Source: JACRCT01 sp049841135 (lineage in GTDB: Bacteria > Myxococcota > Myxococcia > Myxococcales > UBA5297). Taken from it: a stretch of DNA of 64,000 nt. The number at the start of each line of letters is the position of its first letter. Within the stretch, counting starts at the first letter, position 1. Below are positions 54,482-63,249 of this stretch, piece after piece. The notes beneath the pieces are model-generated. The model had not been told where the DNA came from. It did not search any database and saw only the letters and a list, made by a program, of their open reading frames with translations. The stretch is from NCBI GenBank assembly GCA_049841135.1, contig JASGHK010000004.1:2728001-2792000 (forward strand). Direction: 5' to 3'. The position numbers and the translations under genes were made by a program.

Positions 54482-55369
54482 CTAGCGGACGTACCGATCG
54501 ACCATGAGCGCGGCCATGAGCAGCGTCAGGTAGAGGTTGGTGGACATGAAGAAGGAGCGCGCCCATTTGGCGTCAGCGCTCGCTCGCAGGCCGCGAGAGG
54601 CGTGGGCGAGGACGCCGATGCCCAAGACCACCGCGGCCACGGCGTAGGTGGCACCGGCCCCGGCGAACGGAACCAGGGCGAGGCTCGTCGCGACGGTGGC
54701 CACCTGGTAGAGCGCCAGGCGCCGCCGCGTCGAGGCCTCGCCGCGCTCGACGGGGAGGATCTTGAAGCCGGCGCGCGCGTAGTCCTCCTTGCGGTACAGC
54801 GTGATCGCCAGGAAGTGCGGCACCTGCCAGAGGAAGAGCAGCGCGAAGAGCGCCAGGCCAGGCAGCTCGATCTGCCCGGTCGCCGCCGCCCAGCCGATGA
54901 GCGGCGGCGCCGCGCCCGGGACCGCGCCGACCAGCAGCGCCACCGAGCTGCGCTGCTTGAGCGGCGTGTAGACGAAGACGTAGGCGACCAGCGCCGAGGT
55001 GGCCAGCAGCCCGGCCAGCGGATTGACGCCGAAGGTGAGCAGCGGCACCCCGGCGAACGCCAGGCCGATGCAGAAGAAGAGCGCGAGCAAGGCGTTCAGC
55101 CGCCCGGCGGGAAGCGGGCGATTGCGGGTGCGCGCCATGGACCGGTCCAGGTCGCGCTCCAGGTAGCAGTTCAGGCCGTTGGCCGCGCCGACGATGAGGG
55201 CCGTGCCCAGCATCGTCGCCGCGAAGGTCCAGGCCGACGTGCCCGCCGGAGCCAGGCCGAAGCCCGCCGCGGTCGCGATGAGGTTGAGCGTCGTGATGCG
55301 CGGCTTGGTCAGCGCGACGAGCTCGCGGACGAGGACTGGTCGCGCCTGGGCGGTGGCGAGTGCGTTCAT
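54482..55369 (-). CDS. ctaB: Protohaem IX farnesyltransferase (haem O synthase)
   Basis: Converts haem B to haem O for terminal oxidases. 295 residues of the UbiA prenyltransferase fold with about nine helices: LTKPRITTLNLIATAAGFGL, the first Asp-rich motif NCYLERDLDRSMARTRNRPL, and the second region LFLWQVPHFLAITLYRKEDY. It leads a ctaB-ABC-ABC-DUF420 operon with gaps of 4, -4 and 25 bp. Confidence 0.95.
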   Translation of the reverse strand: MNALATAQARPVLVRELVALTKPRITTLNLIATAAGFGLAPAGTSAWTFAATMLGTALIVGAANGLNCYLERDLDRSMARTRNRPLPAGRLNALLALFFCIGLAFAGVPLLTFGVNPLAGLLATSALVAYVFVYTPLKQRSSVALLVGAVPGAAPPLIGWAAATGQIELPGLALFALLFLWQVPHFLAITLYRKEDYARAGFKILPVERGEASTRRRLALYQVATVATSLALVPFAGAGATYAVAAVVLGIGVLAHASRGLRASADAKWARSFFMSTNLYLTLLMAALMVDRYVR

Positions 55370-55591
55370 GGGACGGGAGTCTCCCTGGCCCCTTGGATGC
55401 GCTTCGCCTCCTCTCGGACCGCCGCACGGGAGCTTCTGGGTCACCCTCCCGGGCCCGGCCGCCGCCGAACGGCTCCCGAACGGGCGGTCGCAAAGCGCCG
55501 GAAAAGCGCCCGGATGTGGCGGCACACCCTACCTTTGGGAGCAGCAAGGTGGCCTTCCGCGCTCGAGCGGAGGGCGAGGGAGGGAACACAC

Positions 55592-55990
55592 ATGTCGCTT
55601 CGAACCTTGATCGCCGCACTCGCCGTCTCGGCCGCTCTCGCCGGCACCGCCGTCGCGCAGAACGACACCTCGGGGACGACCGCCCCGCCGGCGTGCTCAT
55701 GTCCCGGCCACCAAGCCGGCAGCATGGGCATGGGCACCGGGACTGGGTCCGGTGCCGGAATGGGCTCAGGCTCAACCGCCGGCTCGATGCCGATGCACGG
55801 CATGTGCGGCCAAAGCCAGATGCAGATGGGACAGATGGCGAACGTGACCGTTCAGGACACGCCGCAGGGAGCCATCGTCCGGTTCGACGCCAAAAACCCA
55901 AGCCAGGTCAACAGCATCCGCGGCATGGCGCAGCAGATGTCGTCCTGCATGAACCCCTGTGCGCAGGGCTCGACGACGCCGAGCCGATAG
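55592..55990 (+). CDS. Small secreted Met/Gly-rich protein, candidate metal binder
   Basis: 132 residues with a clean signal peptide (LIAALAVSAALAGTAVAQ). The mature part has ACSCPGHQ, then a Met/Gly/Ser-rich stretch with MPMHGMCG and QMQMGQM, and a C-terminal half ending SSCMNPCAQG. The mix of Met, Cys and His is typical of periplasmic copper-binding proteins, and the divergent neighbour makes haem O for copper oxidases; copper handling is inference only. GGGAGGG precedes the ATG. Confidence 0.7.
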   Translation: MSLRTLIAALAVSAALAGTAVAQNDTSGTTAPPACSCPGHQAGSMGMGTGTGSGAGMGSGSTAGSMPMHGMCGQSQMQMGQMANVTVQDTPQGAIVRFDAKNPSQVNSIRGMAQQMSSCMNPCAQGSTTPSR

Positions 55991-55996
55991 GTCGCG

Positions 55997-56548
55997 TCAG
56001 CGCGTGGGACTCCCTGCGAGCTTCCAGTGCAGGAAGGCGACGGCGACCAGCGGGTGGCGGATCTCGCCCGAGCGGAGCATCGCGTCGATGCGCTCGGGCG
56101 GGACCTTCACCAGCTCGACCTCCTCGGTCGAGTCGAAGTGGGTGGCGGCCTTGAGCTCGCAGCCCAGCGCCAGGTAGCTGTGCGTCACGTTGGTGAGGAT
56201 CGCCGGGTTCGAGTCGATGGTGCCCAGCGAGCGCAGCTCGCGCGGGGCGTAGCCCGTCTCCTCCAGCAGCTCGCGCGCCGCCGCCGTCTGCGCCGACTCG
56301 CCGGGGTCGACCATTCCGCCCGGCACCTCCAGGGACATCTCGCGCCGGCCGACGCGGTACTGGCGCACCAGGATGAGCTCGCCAGCCTCGGTGAACGGAA
56401 TGACGTTCACCCAGTCGCCGCTCTCGAGGACGTAGAACTCGTGGTCCTTCCCGGTCGCGGGCGAGCGGAAGGTCTCGGAGCGCAGCTTGAAGATCCGGCA
56501 GTCGGACAGCAGGCGTCCCGACTGCCACTGCCAGGGCTTGAGGCTCAT
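55997..56548 (-). CDS. Nudix hydrolase, ADP-ribose pyrophosphatase-like
   Basis: 183 residues with an intact Nudix box (GGMVDPGESAQTAAARELLE followed by ETGY) and the upstream VRQYRVGRREMSLEVPGG segment typical of ADP-sugar pyrophosphatases. A conserved Glu follows in STEEVELVKVP. Its ATG overlaps the EcsC-like stop (ATGA), so the two are coupled. Confidence 0.92.
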   Translation of the reverse strand: MSLKPWQWQSGRLLSDCRIFKLRSETFRSPATGKDHEFYVLESGDWVNVIPFTEAGELILVRQYRVGRREMSLEVPGGMVDPGESAQTAAARELLEETGYAPRELRSLGTIDSNPAILTNVTHSYLALGCELKAATHFDSTEEVELVKVPPERIDAMLRSGEIRHPLVAVAFLHWKLAGSPTR

Positions 56549-57309
56549 GCCGCGGGCTTCTTCTTGCGGGCCGGTGCCTTCTTGGCTTTGGCGTGGGCCT
56601 TCGGCTTGGCGGCGGGCTTGGGGCTCGCGGCGGCTCGTGCGCTCGCGCGGCCGTCGAGCGCCTTGATGACCGACTTGCCGACGCGCGAGGTGAGCGTCTT
56701 GTTCGTGGCGCTGGAGACGACGATGCCGATGAAGGGGATGGCGCGGGTGAGGCTCTTGCCGGCGAAGAGGATCGCCAGCTTGACGAAGAGCGCGGCGACG
56801 AGCTTGCCCAGCTGGCGCGGGGTGTAGTGCCAGATGGCGTCGATCTCGGTCTTGATCAGGTCGGGCAGCGGGTTGAGCCCGCCCGAGGCCTCGTAGGTGT
56901 GCGCCGCCGCCAGCAGGTAGGCCAGCTGGCGCTCGCGCGGATCCTCGATGTCGTAGCCGCGCGAGGCGGCGAGCGCGAGGACCATCTCCACCTCGAACTT
57001 GAGGCAAGCGGTCATGTCCAGCAGGCCGCCGCCCAGCACCGCCGCAAGGCTCCCGAGCCCGGGGATGAGCCCCGGCAGGGCCGCCGCGCCGCCGGCGATG
57101 GCCGTGCGGTTCGAGTAGTGCGAGACGAGGTCGCGCTCGAGCGCGCTGCGCACCTGGACCTCGGTGGCGTCGTCGGGGAGTGAGACCCGGATCTTCTCGG
57201 CGGCCGCCTCGACGTGCGCGCGGATCTTCGCCGGCGAATCCACGATCCGCTCGACGGCCTTGAGCAACGCCGCGCCCTGCTCGGACCCGCTCGCTTCACG
57301 CTTGGCCAT
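56545..57309 (-). CDS. EcsC-family protein
   Basis: 254 residues. The family core is the glycine-rich GGAAALPGLIPGLGSLAAVL segment followed by CLKFEVEMVLALAASRGYDI and a FAGKSLTRAIPFIGIVVSSA segment. It is probably membrane-associated through the hydrophobic patches. The C-terminus is a Lys/Ala/Pro tail. EcsC proteins are widespread with unclear function. Confidence 0.8.
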   Translation of the reverse strand: MAKREASGSEQGAALLKAVERIVDSPAKIRAHVEAAAEKIRVSLPDDATEVQVRSALERDLVSHYSNRTAIAGGAAALPGLIPGLGSLAAVLGGGLLDMTACLKFEVEMVLALAASRGYDIEDPRERQLAYLLAAAHTYEASGGLNPLPDLIKTEIDAIWHYTPRQLGKLVAALFVKLAILFAGKSLTRAIPFIGIVVSSATNKTLTSRVGKSVIKALDGRASARAAASPKPAAKPKAHAKAKKAPARKKKPAA

Positions 57310-57395
57310 GACGACCCTCCTTGTCCTGCGAGGTGTGGAAGGTCCGCAGCATAGCGGTGTTTGCCGGCCCGAGCGACGCGGCCTAGGCTCGGCCC

Positions 57396-58854
57396 ATGCT
57401 CAGCGCCTGCTTGTCACTCGTCCTGGCGGCCTCCGCCACCGACGCACCCGCGCCCTCGACTTCGTGCTCCACCCTCTTCGAGGGCTCGCTCGCCGCCAAG
57501 GACGTGCGCGCTGCGGGGATCTCTCCGGCCCTCGCCGCGGTGAGCCCCACCGACGCGTTCGTCGCCTGGGAGGCGAGCGCCGAGCCTCCAGGTCCGTAAG
57601 CGCGCGGCCGGGGGCTGGGCGAAGCTGCCGTCGCCGGCGAAGGGCGAAGCGGGCAATCCCCTGCTGGCCGTCGGCTTGGACGGCAATCCCCTGCTCGCCT
57701 GGCGGGCCACGACCGCCGGGCTGACCCGCATCCACCTCGCGCGCTGGGACGGCAAGCAGTGGGTTGCGCTGGGCGACGGCTTGAGGGCAGCGGCTCCGGG
57801 CGAAGGCTCGCCGCTCGACGCCTCGCTGCGCGTCTCGCGCGACGGTTCGCCCTTCTTCGCCTGGACCCAGCCGGAGGGCGGCTTGCAGGTCGCGCGTTGG
57901 TCGGGAAACGCCTGGGAGCCTTTGGGCGAGAGCGTGGATGCTGGCGGCGACTCGCGGCCGTTCGAGCCATCGCTCTACCTGGACGAGTCGGGCCGCGCGT
58001 GGCTGACGTGGGTCGGCGGCTCCGAGGCGGCGCCGCGGGTGCGGGTCGCGCGGTGGTCGGCGCCGGCCAAGAAGTGGGAGCGGCTGCACGATCAGGCCAC
58101 GGCGGCAGGCGCCACCTTGGGCAGTCCGGTCCTGGAGGCGGCGGGATCCGCGTGGCTGGTGCTGGCCTTCGTCGAGGTCCCCGACCGCAGCATCCCCACC
58201 ACCTCGAAGCTCGCCGTGGCGCGCTGGGCCGGCGACCGGTTCGACCCCGCGGTGGGCCCGCCCTCGACCGCCGGCGGCAAGGGTCCGCGCAAGCTCTCGG
58301 CCATCTCCTCGCGCGACGACTCCTTGACCCTGGCCTGGACCGAGCTCGATGCGAGCCGCGTGGCGAAAGTGCATGCCTGGCGGCTGCGCGGCGGAGAGTG
58401 GAGCGTCACGCTCGCAGGGCTGCACGCCGACCCCAACCCGGCCAACGCGCAGGATCTGGTGCTGGCGCCGGTGCTCGGAGGCTTCCTGGCGCTGTGGGAC
58501 GAGCCCGGCGGACGGCTCGAGCGGCTGCACGTTGCGCACGTTTCGGAGTGCGCTGCGCCTCAGCCAACGCCCGCCGCGCAGAACGAAGGCTGGCCGCGCA
58601 CGGTGGACGAGGCGGCGGAGCGGTTCCTGGCGGGCCTGGACGAGAGCGAGCGGGCGCAGCTGAAGAAGGCCAGGAAGACGGAGCTCGCCAAGCTCCACCA
58701 CGCCAAGGGCTCGGACATCCGCGGCGACTTCGGGCTCTTCAAGGGCAATACGGGCCTCCTCCAGTCCTGTGGCGGGGCGGCCGAGGAGTGCTCGATGAAG
58801 ATCGTCCAGCGCGCGTGGGAGTTGGGGCAGCCGGCGGCGAAGGGTGGAAGGTAA
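57396..58854 (+). CDS. Exported WD/beta-propeller-like protein with C-terminal DUF6794-like domain; frameshift near 57587
   Basis: About 485 residues. A signal-like start (MLSACLSLVLAASATDA) is followed, after a frame change near 57587, by about seven repeats of the form VARW(S/A)GxxWxPLG with intervening AWT/TWVG strands, suggesting a beta-propeller. The last ~80 residues (WPRTVDEAAERFLAGLDESE, DIRGDFGLFKGNTGLLQSCG) match the DUF6794 pattern. TAGGCT lies six bases before the ATG with no ribosome-binding site, suggesting a leaderless message. Confidence 0.7.
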
Positions 58855-58941
58855 GGCCGACACCGCCCCGTGCGACGTTCGCCCCAGAGGCGCTCGTTTT
58901 TCCAGGTTTGGCGAAATGTCGGACCCCTCTGCTAAGGTGAC

Positions 58942-59040
58942 GCGCACTCGGTGATGGGGGACCGAGCAACCTGCGCGCTCCGGTCGAAACGGTCGGGGCA
59001 TCGAAAGCGCACCTCACCCGAGACGGGTGGGGCATCGGAA
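58942..59040 (+). promoter_or_regulatory. Candidate structured leader of ssb
   Basis: Hairpin CTCGGT/ACCGAG (58947-58966) is extended by GCGC pairing, followed by hairpin CACCCG/CGGGTG with a 3-base loop (59015-59029). An 11-base direct repeat GGGGCATCG(A/G)A occurs at 58995-59005 and 59029-59039; its second copy runs into the ssb ribosome-binding site. No known RNA family was recognised. Confidence 0.35.
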
Positions 59041-59052
59041 GGAGGCAGAGCG

Positions 59053-59555
59053 ATGGCGAGCGTGAACAAGGCAATCATCATCGGCAACCTGGGCAAGGAC
59101 CCCGAGGTCCGCTACACGCCGGGCGGCCAGCCGGTGTGCAACTTCACCGTGGCGACCAACGAGCAGTGGACCGACAAGAGTCCGGGCAGAAGCAGGAGCG
59201 CACGGAGTGGCACCGCATCGTCGTCTGGGGCAAGCAGGCCGAGAACTGCGGCCAGTACCTGAAGAAGGGCCGCTCGGTCTACATCGAGGGCCGCATCCAG
59301 ACGCGCGAGTGGATGAACAAGGAAAACCAGAAGCAGTACACGACGGAGATCGTCGCGAACCTCGTGCAGTTCCTGGGCGGCAAGGGCGAGGGCGGCGGCG
59401 GTGGCCCGCGCGGCGGCGGCGATGACTTCGGCCCGCCTCCTCCTGACTTCGAGCCCGTCGATCCTGGCGCCGGCGGTGGTGGTGGCGGTGGCGGCGGTGG
59501 TGGCGGCGGCGGTCACCAGGGCGGTGGCGGCAACGACCCGGACATCCCGTTCTAG
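59053..59555 (+). CDS. ssb: Single-stranded DNA-binding protein; frameshift near 59180
   Basis: Binds ssDNA in replication and repair. The OB fold starts MASVNKAIIIGNLGKDPEVR, continues FTVATNEQWTDKS, then after a missing base near 59180 resumes TEWHRIVVWGKQAENCGQYL and GRSVYIEGRIQTREW. A Gly-rich linker with a run of 14 glycines leads to the acidic tip DPDIPF that recruits partner proteins. ssb is essential, so the frame break is almost surely an indel. GGAGG precedes the ATG. Confidence 0.95.
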
Positions 59556-59587
59556 ACCGGCTCTCAGCGGTAGCGGTCTTCGCATCC

Positions 59588-59626
59588 GAAGCGCCCCGTG
59601 CTGCAGCGCGGGGCGCTTCTTGTTTT
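59588..59626 (+). terminator. Rho-independent terminator of ssb
   Basis: An 11-bp perfect stem GAAGCGCCCCG/CGGGGCGCTTC with a 10-base loop is followed by TTGTTTT, 32 bases after the stop. Confidence 0.92.
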
Positions 59627-59647
59627 CGCCGCGTGCTCCGCGTGCGG

Positions 59648-61860
59648 TCAGTCCTTGGTGATCAGGCCGAGCAAGTGGTCGGCCCATTCTCCCCAGCAGG
59701 TGAAGGTCCCATCGGTCCTGATGGCACATGCGCTGCCGAGGCCGGCGAAGATCGACACGAGCTTTGCTCCCGAAGGTAACGAGGCCTGAATGCTCGAGGA
59801 GCCCCAGCACGCGGGCGAGCCGTCCGTTCGGATGGCGCAGTTGTAGCCCTGGCCGGCCGCAACGGACACGTAGGTTCCCTGCGGCACGTCGACCGGCTGG
59901 CTGCCGCGCTCTCTCGCCCAGCACGCCACCGTCAGGTCCCGCCTCACGCCGCAGAACTCCGAGCCGGCCGAGACAGACAGGAAGGCGCCACCCGGTGACG
60001 CGACCGGTTCCGAGGCGGTGAACGCATCTCCCCGCTGTGCGCACTCCACGGTTCCGTCCGGCCGAACGCCGCACGCCCCTTCGAGGTAGCTGTCCATGGT
60101 CGAGGAGAAGGACTGGAAGGTCCCGCTCGGGTTCCAGGGCGGCTGACCACACCAGGTGCCCCAACACAGCGCCGTCCCGTCCGCCTTCAGCGCGCACCGG
60201 TCGCTCAAGGAGACGAACTGCTCCGCCGGTGGCGCGAAGACTGGCTTCTCTCCCCAGCAGCTGATCGTCCCGTCTCTCTTCAACCCGCACGCGGACGTGC
60301 GCTCTCCCGCCAGAGCGGAGTAGAGCCCCGGCGCGGGCGAGATCGCGTAGGCGTCAGGGCCCCAGCAGTCGCCCCAGCAGGCGACGACACCATTCGACTT
60401 GAGGACGCAGAGGTAGGACGAGCCCACCGCCAGGTCGAGGGTCGTGAGCTCGCAGCGTCCACCCCAGGCCCCGAGAGGGCAGACGCAGGCGCCTTGCGAA
60501 TCCACCGACCCGCCGTGCAGGCAGCCGCCGCACTCGCTGGAGCCTTCGCCGGAGGGACACGGCGCGCAGATTCGGTCGCTCATCGAGGCTCGGGCTGCCG
60601 ACCGTGAAGGAGCCGGCGGGGCACATCTCCATCCACGGCTCACATGCTGAAGCATTCTCCGCCACGGTGAACGTCCCGGGCGGGCACGGCGTGCACACGC
60701 GATCCGCGAGGTCGTTGCCCTCCGAAAGGATGAACTGACCGGGACGGCACGTGCCCATGGGCAGGCACGGAGTCGCAGGGTCGCGGTCGTGGTCGAAGCC
60801 GTCGTGCTCCGCGCACCACTCGAAGACCGCCCAGCCTCCGGCGCAGTACTGCCCGGCGTCACAGGCTCCGCAGCCGTCCGACTCCCGGACGGTGCCAGCC
60901 GGACACTCGTATGGAGCGAAGCAGGTCGTCTGGTTCTCGCCGGGAGTCGTCGTCCCCTGAGCGCAGGGTGCACAGAGTCGGTCCTCGCCCGGGGAAGGCC
61001 CGTTGGCCACGTAGGTGCCCGCGACACAGGTCGTCCACGGAGTGCAGCCGGCCTCGTTGATCCCCGAAGTGAACGTGCCGCTGGGACAGCCTGCGCAAAG
61101 GCGGTCGTGACTGGCGTCGGGACGCCTGGCGACAAAGGTCCCCGCGGGGCACGCGCTCCATGCCCGGCAGGCGGGGATTCCGGAATCCTCGCTGAAGGTT
61201 CCGTCAGGACACTCGGTGCAGTCCCCGTCGACGAGGAAGTGGCCCGGCGCGCAGGAGTCGCACGGGGTCGCAGGGTCCGCGTCGTGATCCCAGCCCCCGA
61301 AGCGGCAGTCGATGGGCTCCCGAGCACCGCCGGGACAGTACGTCCCCTTCTGGCAGACGCGGCACGGGGTCTTCGGGTCGACGTCGTCGTCCCAAGTTCC
61401 AGCCGGACAGATTTGCCTGGCCGCGAAGCCTCCGGCGCAGTACGAGCCCAAGCCGCAAGGCACGCACTGGCTCGGGGCGGTTCGACCGGGCTCGACGGCA
61501 TGCCACGTTCCCGGCGCGCAGGGCTCGTGGCCGAGGCACGCCAAGCTGTTGGTCTCCGCGGAATAGGTTCCGTCGGAGCAGGGCGTGCAGGAACGGTCAG
61601 CCTTCTCCGAGGGCGTCTGGGATACGCGGGTCCCTGGAGGGCAGTCCCGCCAAGCGGTGCAGTCCTCCAGGTTCGCATCGGCTGCGAACGTCCCGCTGGG
61701 ACAAGACGCGCACGTCCGGTCGCGGGTCAGGTCGCCCTGGTTCAGGACGTGCTTTCCAGCAGGGCAGTCAGTCTTCCCGCAGCCCGCCGCTACCGTCGCC
61801 GTCACCGAGAGCAGGACTTGCAGCGCGATCGAGCAGCGACTGTGGCGCATCGAGGGAACC
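59648..61860 (-). CDS. Cys-rich lipoprotein: GCC2/GCC3-like repeats plus RCC1-like repeats; frameshift near 60590
   Basis: About 737 residues. A lipobox signal (ATVAAGC) precedes ~400 residues of about ten Cys-rich repeats (CPAGTW, CPSGTFTS, CPPGTFTV types) like the GCC2/GCC3 ephrin-receptor-like family. After a frame change near 60590 come an EGF-like segment (CGGCLHGGSVDSQGACVCP) and about six RCC1-like repeats with CALKxDGTxxCWG, which would fold as a beta-propeller. It is probably a surface protein for recognition or adhesion. The ATG at 61860 has AGGGG upstream. Confidence 0.78.
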
Positions 61861-61986
61861 CCTCCGTGAGTCGCCAGCCAGGCTGACGAACCGCGAGAGT
61901 CTCCCATGCGCTTGCTCTTCGCTCCAGCACTCGAGCCGCGGCGGGGCGCTTCCAGCGGCGCCCACAGCCGCGCTCCTGAGCTGCGT

Positions 61987-62013
61987 AAGATATGTCAGCG
62001 CTCATCAACATGG
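61987..62013 (+). repeat. 27-base element, copy B (partner at 30571-30597)
   Basis: It differs from copy A at two positions. Like copy A it lies ~45-70 bases beyond the stop of a leftward gene (here the DUF6448 gene). It overlaps the left arm of the hairpin at 62010-62036 by four bases. Confidence 0.5.
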
Positions 62014-62036
62014 ACCGGCAGCAGGCGCCGGTCCAT
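62010..62036 (-). terminator. Hairpin downstream of the DUF6448 gene
   Basis: A perfect 10-bp stem ATGGACCGGC/GCCGGTCCAT with a 7-base loop lies 22 bases beyond the stop of the leftward DUF6448 gene. No T-run follows on that strand, so it may be a weak terminator. Confidence 0.5.
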
Positions 62037-62057
62037 GAACCCCGGGGGGAGCCTTTC

Positions 62058-62648
62058 TCACTTGGGCTCGGCGTGCGGCTCCTTGCCGTGACCGCAACCT
62101 TTCGTCCCGCCGCGCCACGCCCCGTCGACTGCGTGGACGAACACGACGTACGCCTCGACCCATCTGCGCCCCTGCACCACGTCTTTGGGCGGGACCGGCT
62201 TGCCCGCGAGCGGCTTGAACTTCGCCTCCAGGGCCGCCCAGTGCTCGGGGCCCAGGAGCTTCTCGACCGGCGCCAGCGAGCCGATCGCGATCGCCTGGTC
62301 TGCCGCCCGTACCGCCGGGCCGGGATCCGTCCCCTTGGGCTTGATGCCCGTGAACGGCTCCCCCTCGCCAGCGCGATGGAGCCGGATGGCGGTTGCCAGG
62401 AATGACTCGTCCGCCAGCTCGCGCGCCTCGGTCGAAAGCTTGCGGACGGACATCGCCTTCTTGAACGCCGCCGCCAGCTCTTCGTCCGCGCCGTCCTTGA
62501 TCCAGACGCGCGTGAACGCGAGGTCGCCCGTCCCGAGCGACTGAGCGACCGCGACGGCCACCGGGCCGTCAGCGGTATCGCAGTGGGCGCTCGCCTGCCC
62601 GGCCGTGGCCATGAGAGTTGCGGCGACGACTACGGTGATTCGAAGCAT
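62058..62648 (-). CDS. Exported DUF6448-family protein
   Basis: 196 residues: signal peptide (VVVAATLMATAGQASA), then AHCDTADGPVAVAVAQSL, followed by a FLATAIRLHRAGEGEPFTG segment and KGTDPGPAVRAADQAI, all typical of DUF6448. A cysteine and several histidines, including the C-terminal CGHGKEPHAEP, could bind metal. Function is unknown. AGGAGG precedes the ATG at 62648. It lies inside the 3' end of the sigma-like frame upstream. Confidence 0.85.
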   Translation of the reverse strand: MLRITVVVAATLMATAGQASAHCDTADGPVAVAVAQSLGTGDLAFTRVWIKDGADEELAAAFKKAMSVRKLSTEARELADESFLATAIRLHRAGEGEPFTGIKPKGTDPGPAVRAADQAIAIGSLAPVEKLLGPEHWAALEAKFKPLAGKPVPPKDVVQGRRWVEAYVVFVHAVDGAWRGGTKGCGHGKEPHAEPK

Positions 62649-63171
62649 GGGTCCCTCCTTGTGTGTTGGGTCTGCTCTGTCGATGGTCCGGGCTGCCCTT
62701 CCCCTGCCTGCGACCCGGTTCCTGAGCGCTCGCGACCAGAGCGCATCTCCCGCGATGGAGCGCCCGGCGAACGGCGGACGGCGTCCGCCTGGCCAGGCCT
62801 GCCAGCGCCTCGGCGTCGAGGCCCCCCAGGTGATGGAGCAGCAGCAGGATCCGCTCTGCCGGTTCGAGCGCCTCGAACTCCTCGAACCTTCGTCCTGGCT
62901 CGCCGGTCTCGGCGCGCGCGGAGCGGGTCGACCACTCGCTCTCGCCCTCGAGGAGGACGCGGCCCAGCACTCCCGTCAGCCACGCCTCCGCGTCGGGGCC
63001 CGCCTCCTCGCACTGGGCCCAGGCCTCTTCGATGGTCCGTCGCAGGGCCTCCTCGGCGGCCTCGGCGCCCAGCGCCGCACGGGCGATGCTCCACAGCCCC
63101 CGCTGCTGCCTCGCCCACAGCTCGGCGAAGGCCTCTGCATCGCGGCGTCGCAACCGCATCCGCAGGTTCAT
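62569..63171 (-). CDS. Sigma-factor-like protein, 3' end uncertain
   Basis: Up to ~200 residues. The first part resembles a weak ECF region 2 (RDAEAFAELWARQQRGLWSI; EEALRRTIEEAWAQ), and FEALEPAERILLLLHHLGGL with LAGLARRTPSAVRRALHRGR resembles region 4. Residues after ~140 lose protein-like character and run 80 bases into the DUF6448 gene, so the true stop is probably earlier and hidden by an indel near 62700. The start ATG at 63171 has AGGAG. It follows the nitric oxide reductase gene on the same strand. Confidence 0.5.
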   Translation of the reverse strand: MNLRMRLRRRDAEAFAELWARQQRGLWSIARAALGAEAAEEALRRTIEEAWAQCEEAGPDAEAWLTGVLGRVLLEGESEWSTRSARAETGEPGRRFEEFEALEPAERILLLLHHLGGLDAEALAGLARRTPSAVRRALHRGRCALVASAQEPGRRQGKGSPDHRQSRPNTQGGTHASNHRSRRRNSHGHGRAGERPLRYR

Positions 63172-63191
63172 GATGACGCGCTCCTGGAGAT

Positions 63192-63228
63192 GGGCGCCCT
63201 CGTCCCGGTCTGCGAGGCGAGGGCGCCC
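63192..63228 (-). terminator. Hairpin between norB and the sigma-like gene
   Basis: Perfect 11-bp arms GGGCGCCCTCG/CGAGGGCGCCC enclose a 15-base loop, 21 bases after the norB stop. No T-run follows, so it may be an attenuator or an mRNA-stabilising structure rather than a full terminator. Confidence 0.5.
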
Positions 63229-63249
63229 CACGCTGGCGACTCGGACGTC

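Noticed and set aside
58942..59040. ssb leader as a c-di-GMP or guanidine riboswitch
   Set aside because: The loops lack the conserved bases of those classes (no GEMM-type tetraloop/receptor, no ACGR loops).
59460..59520. GGT/GGC tandem repeat as a separate simple repeat element
   Set aside because: It encodes the Gly-rich linker of SSB, a common feature of the family.
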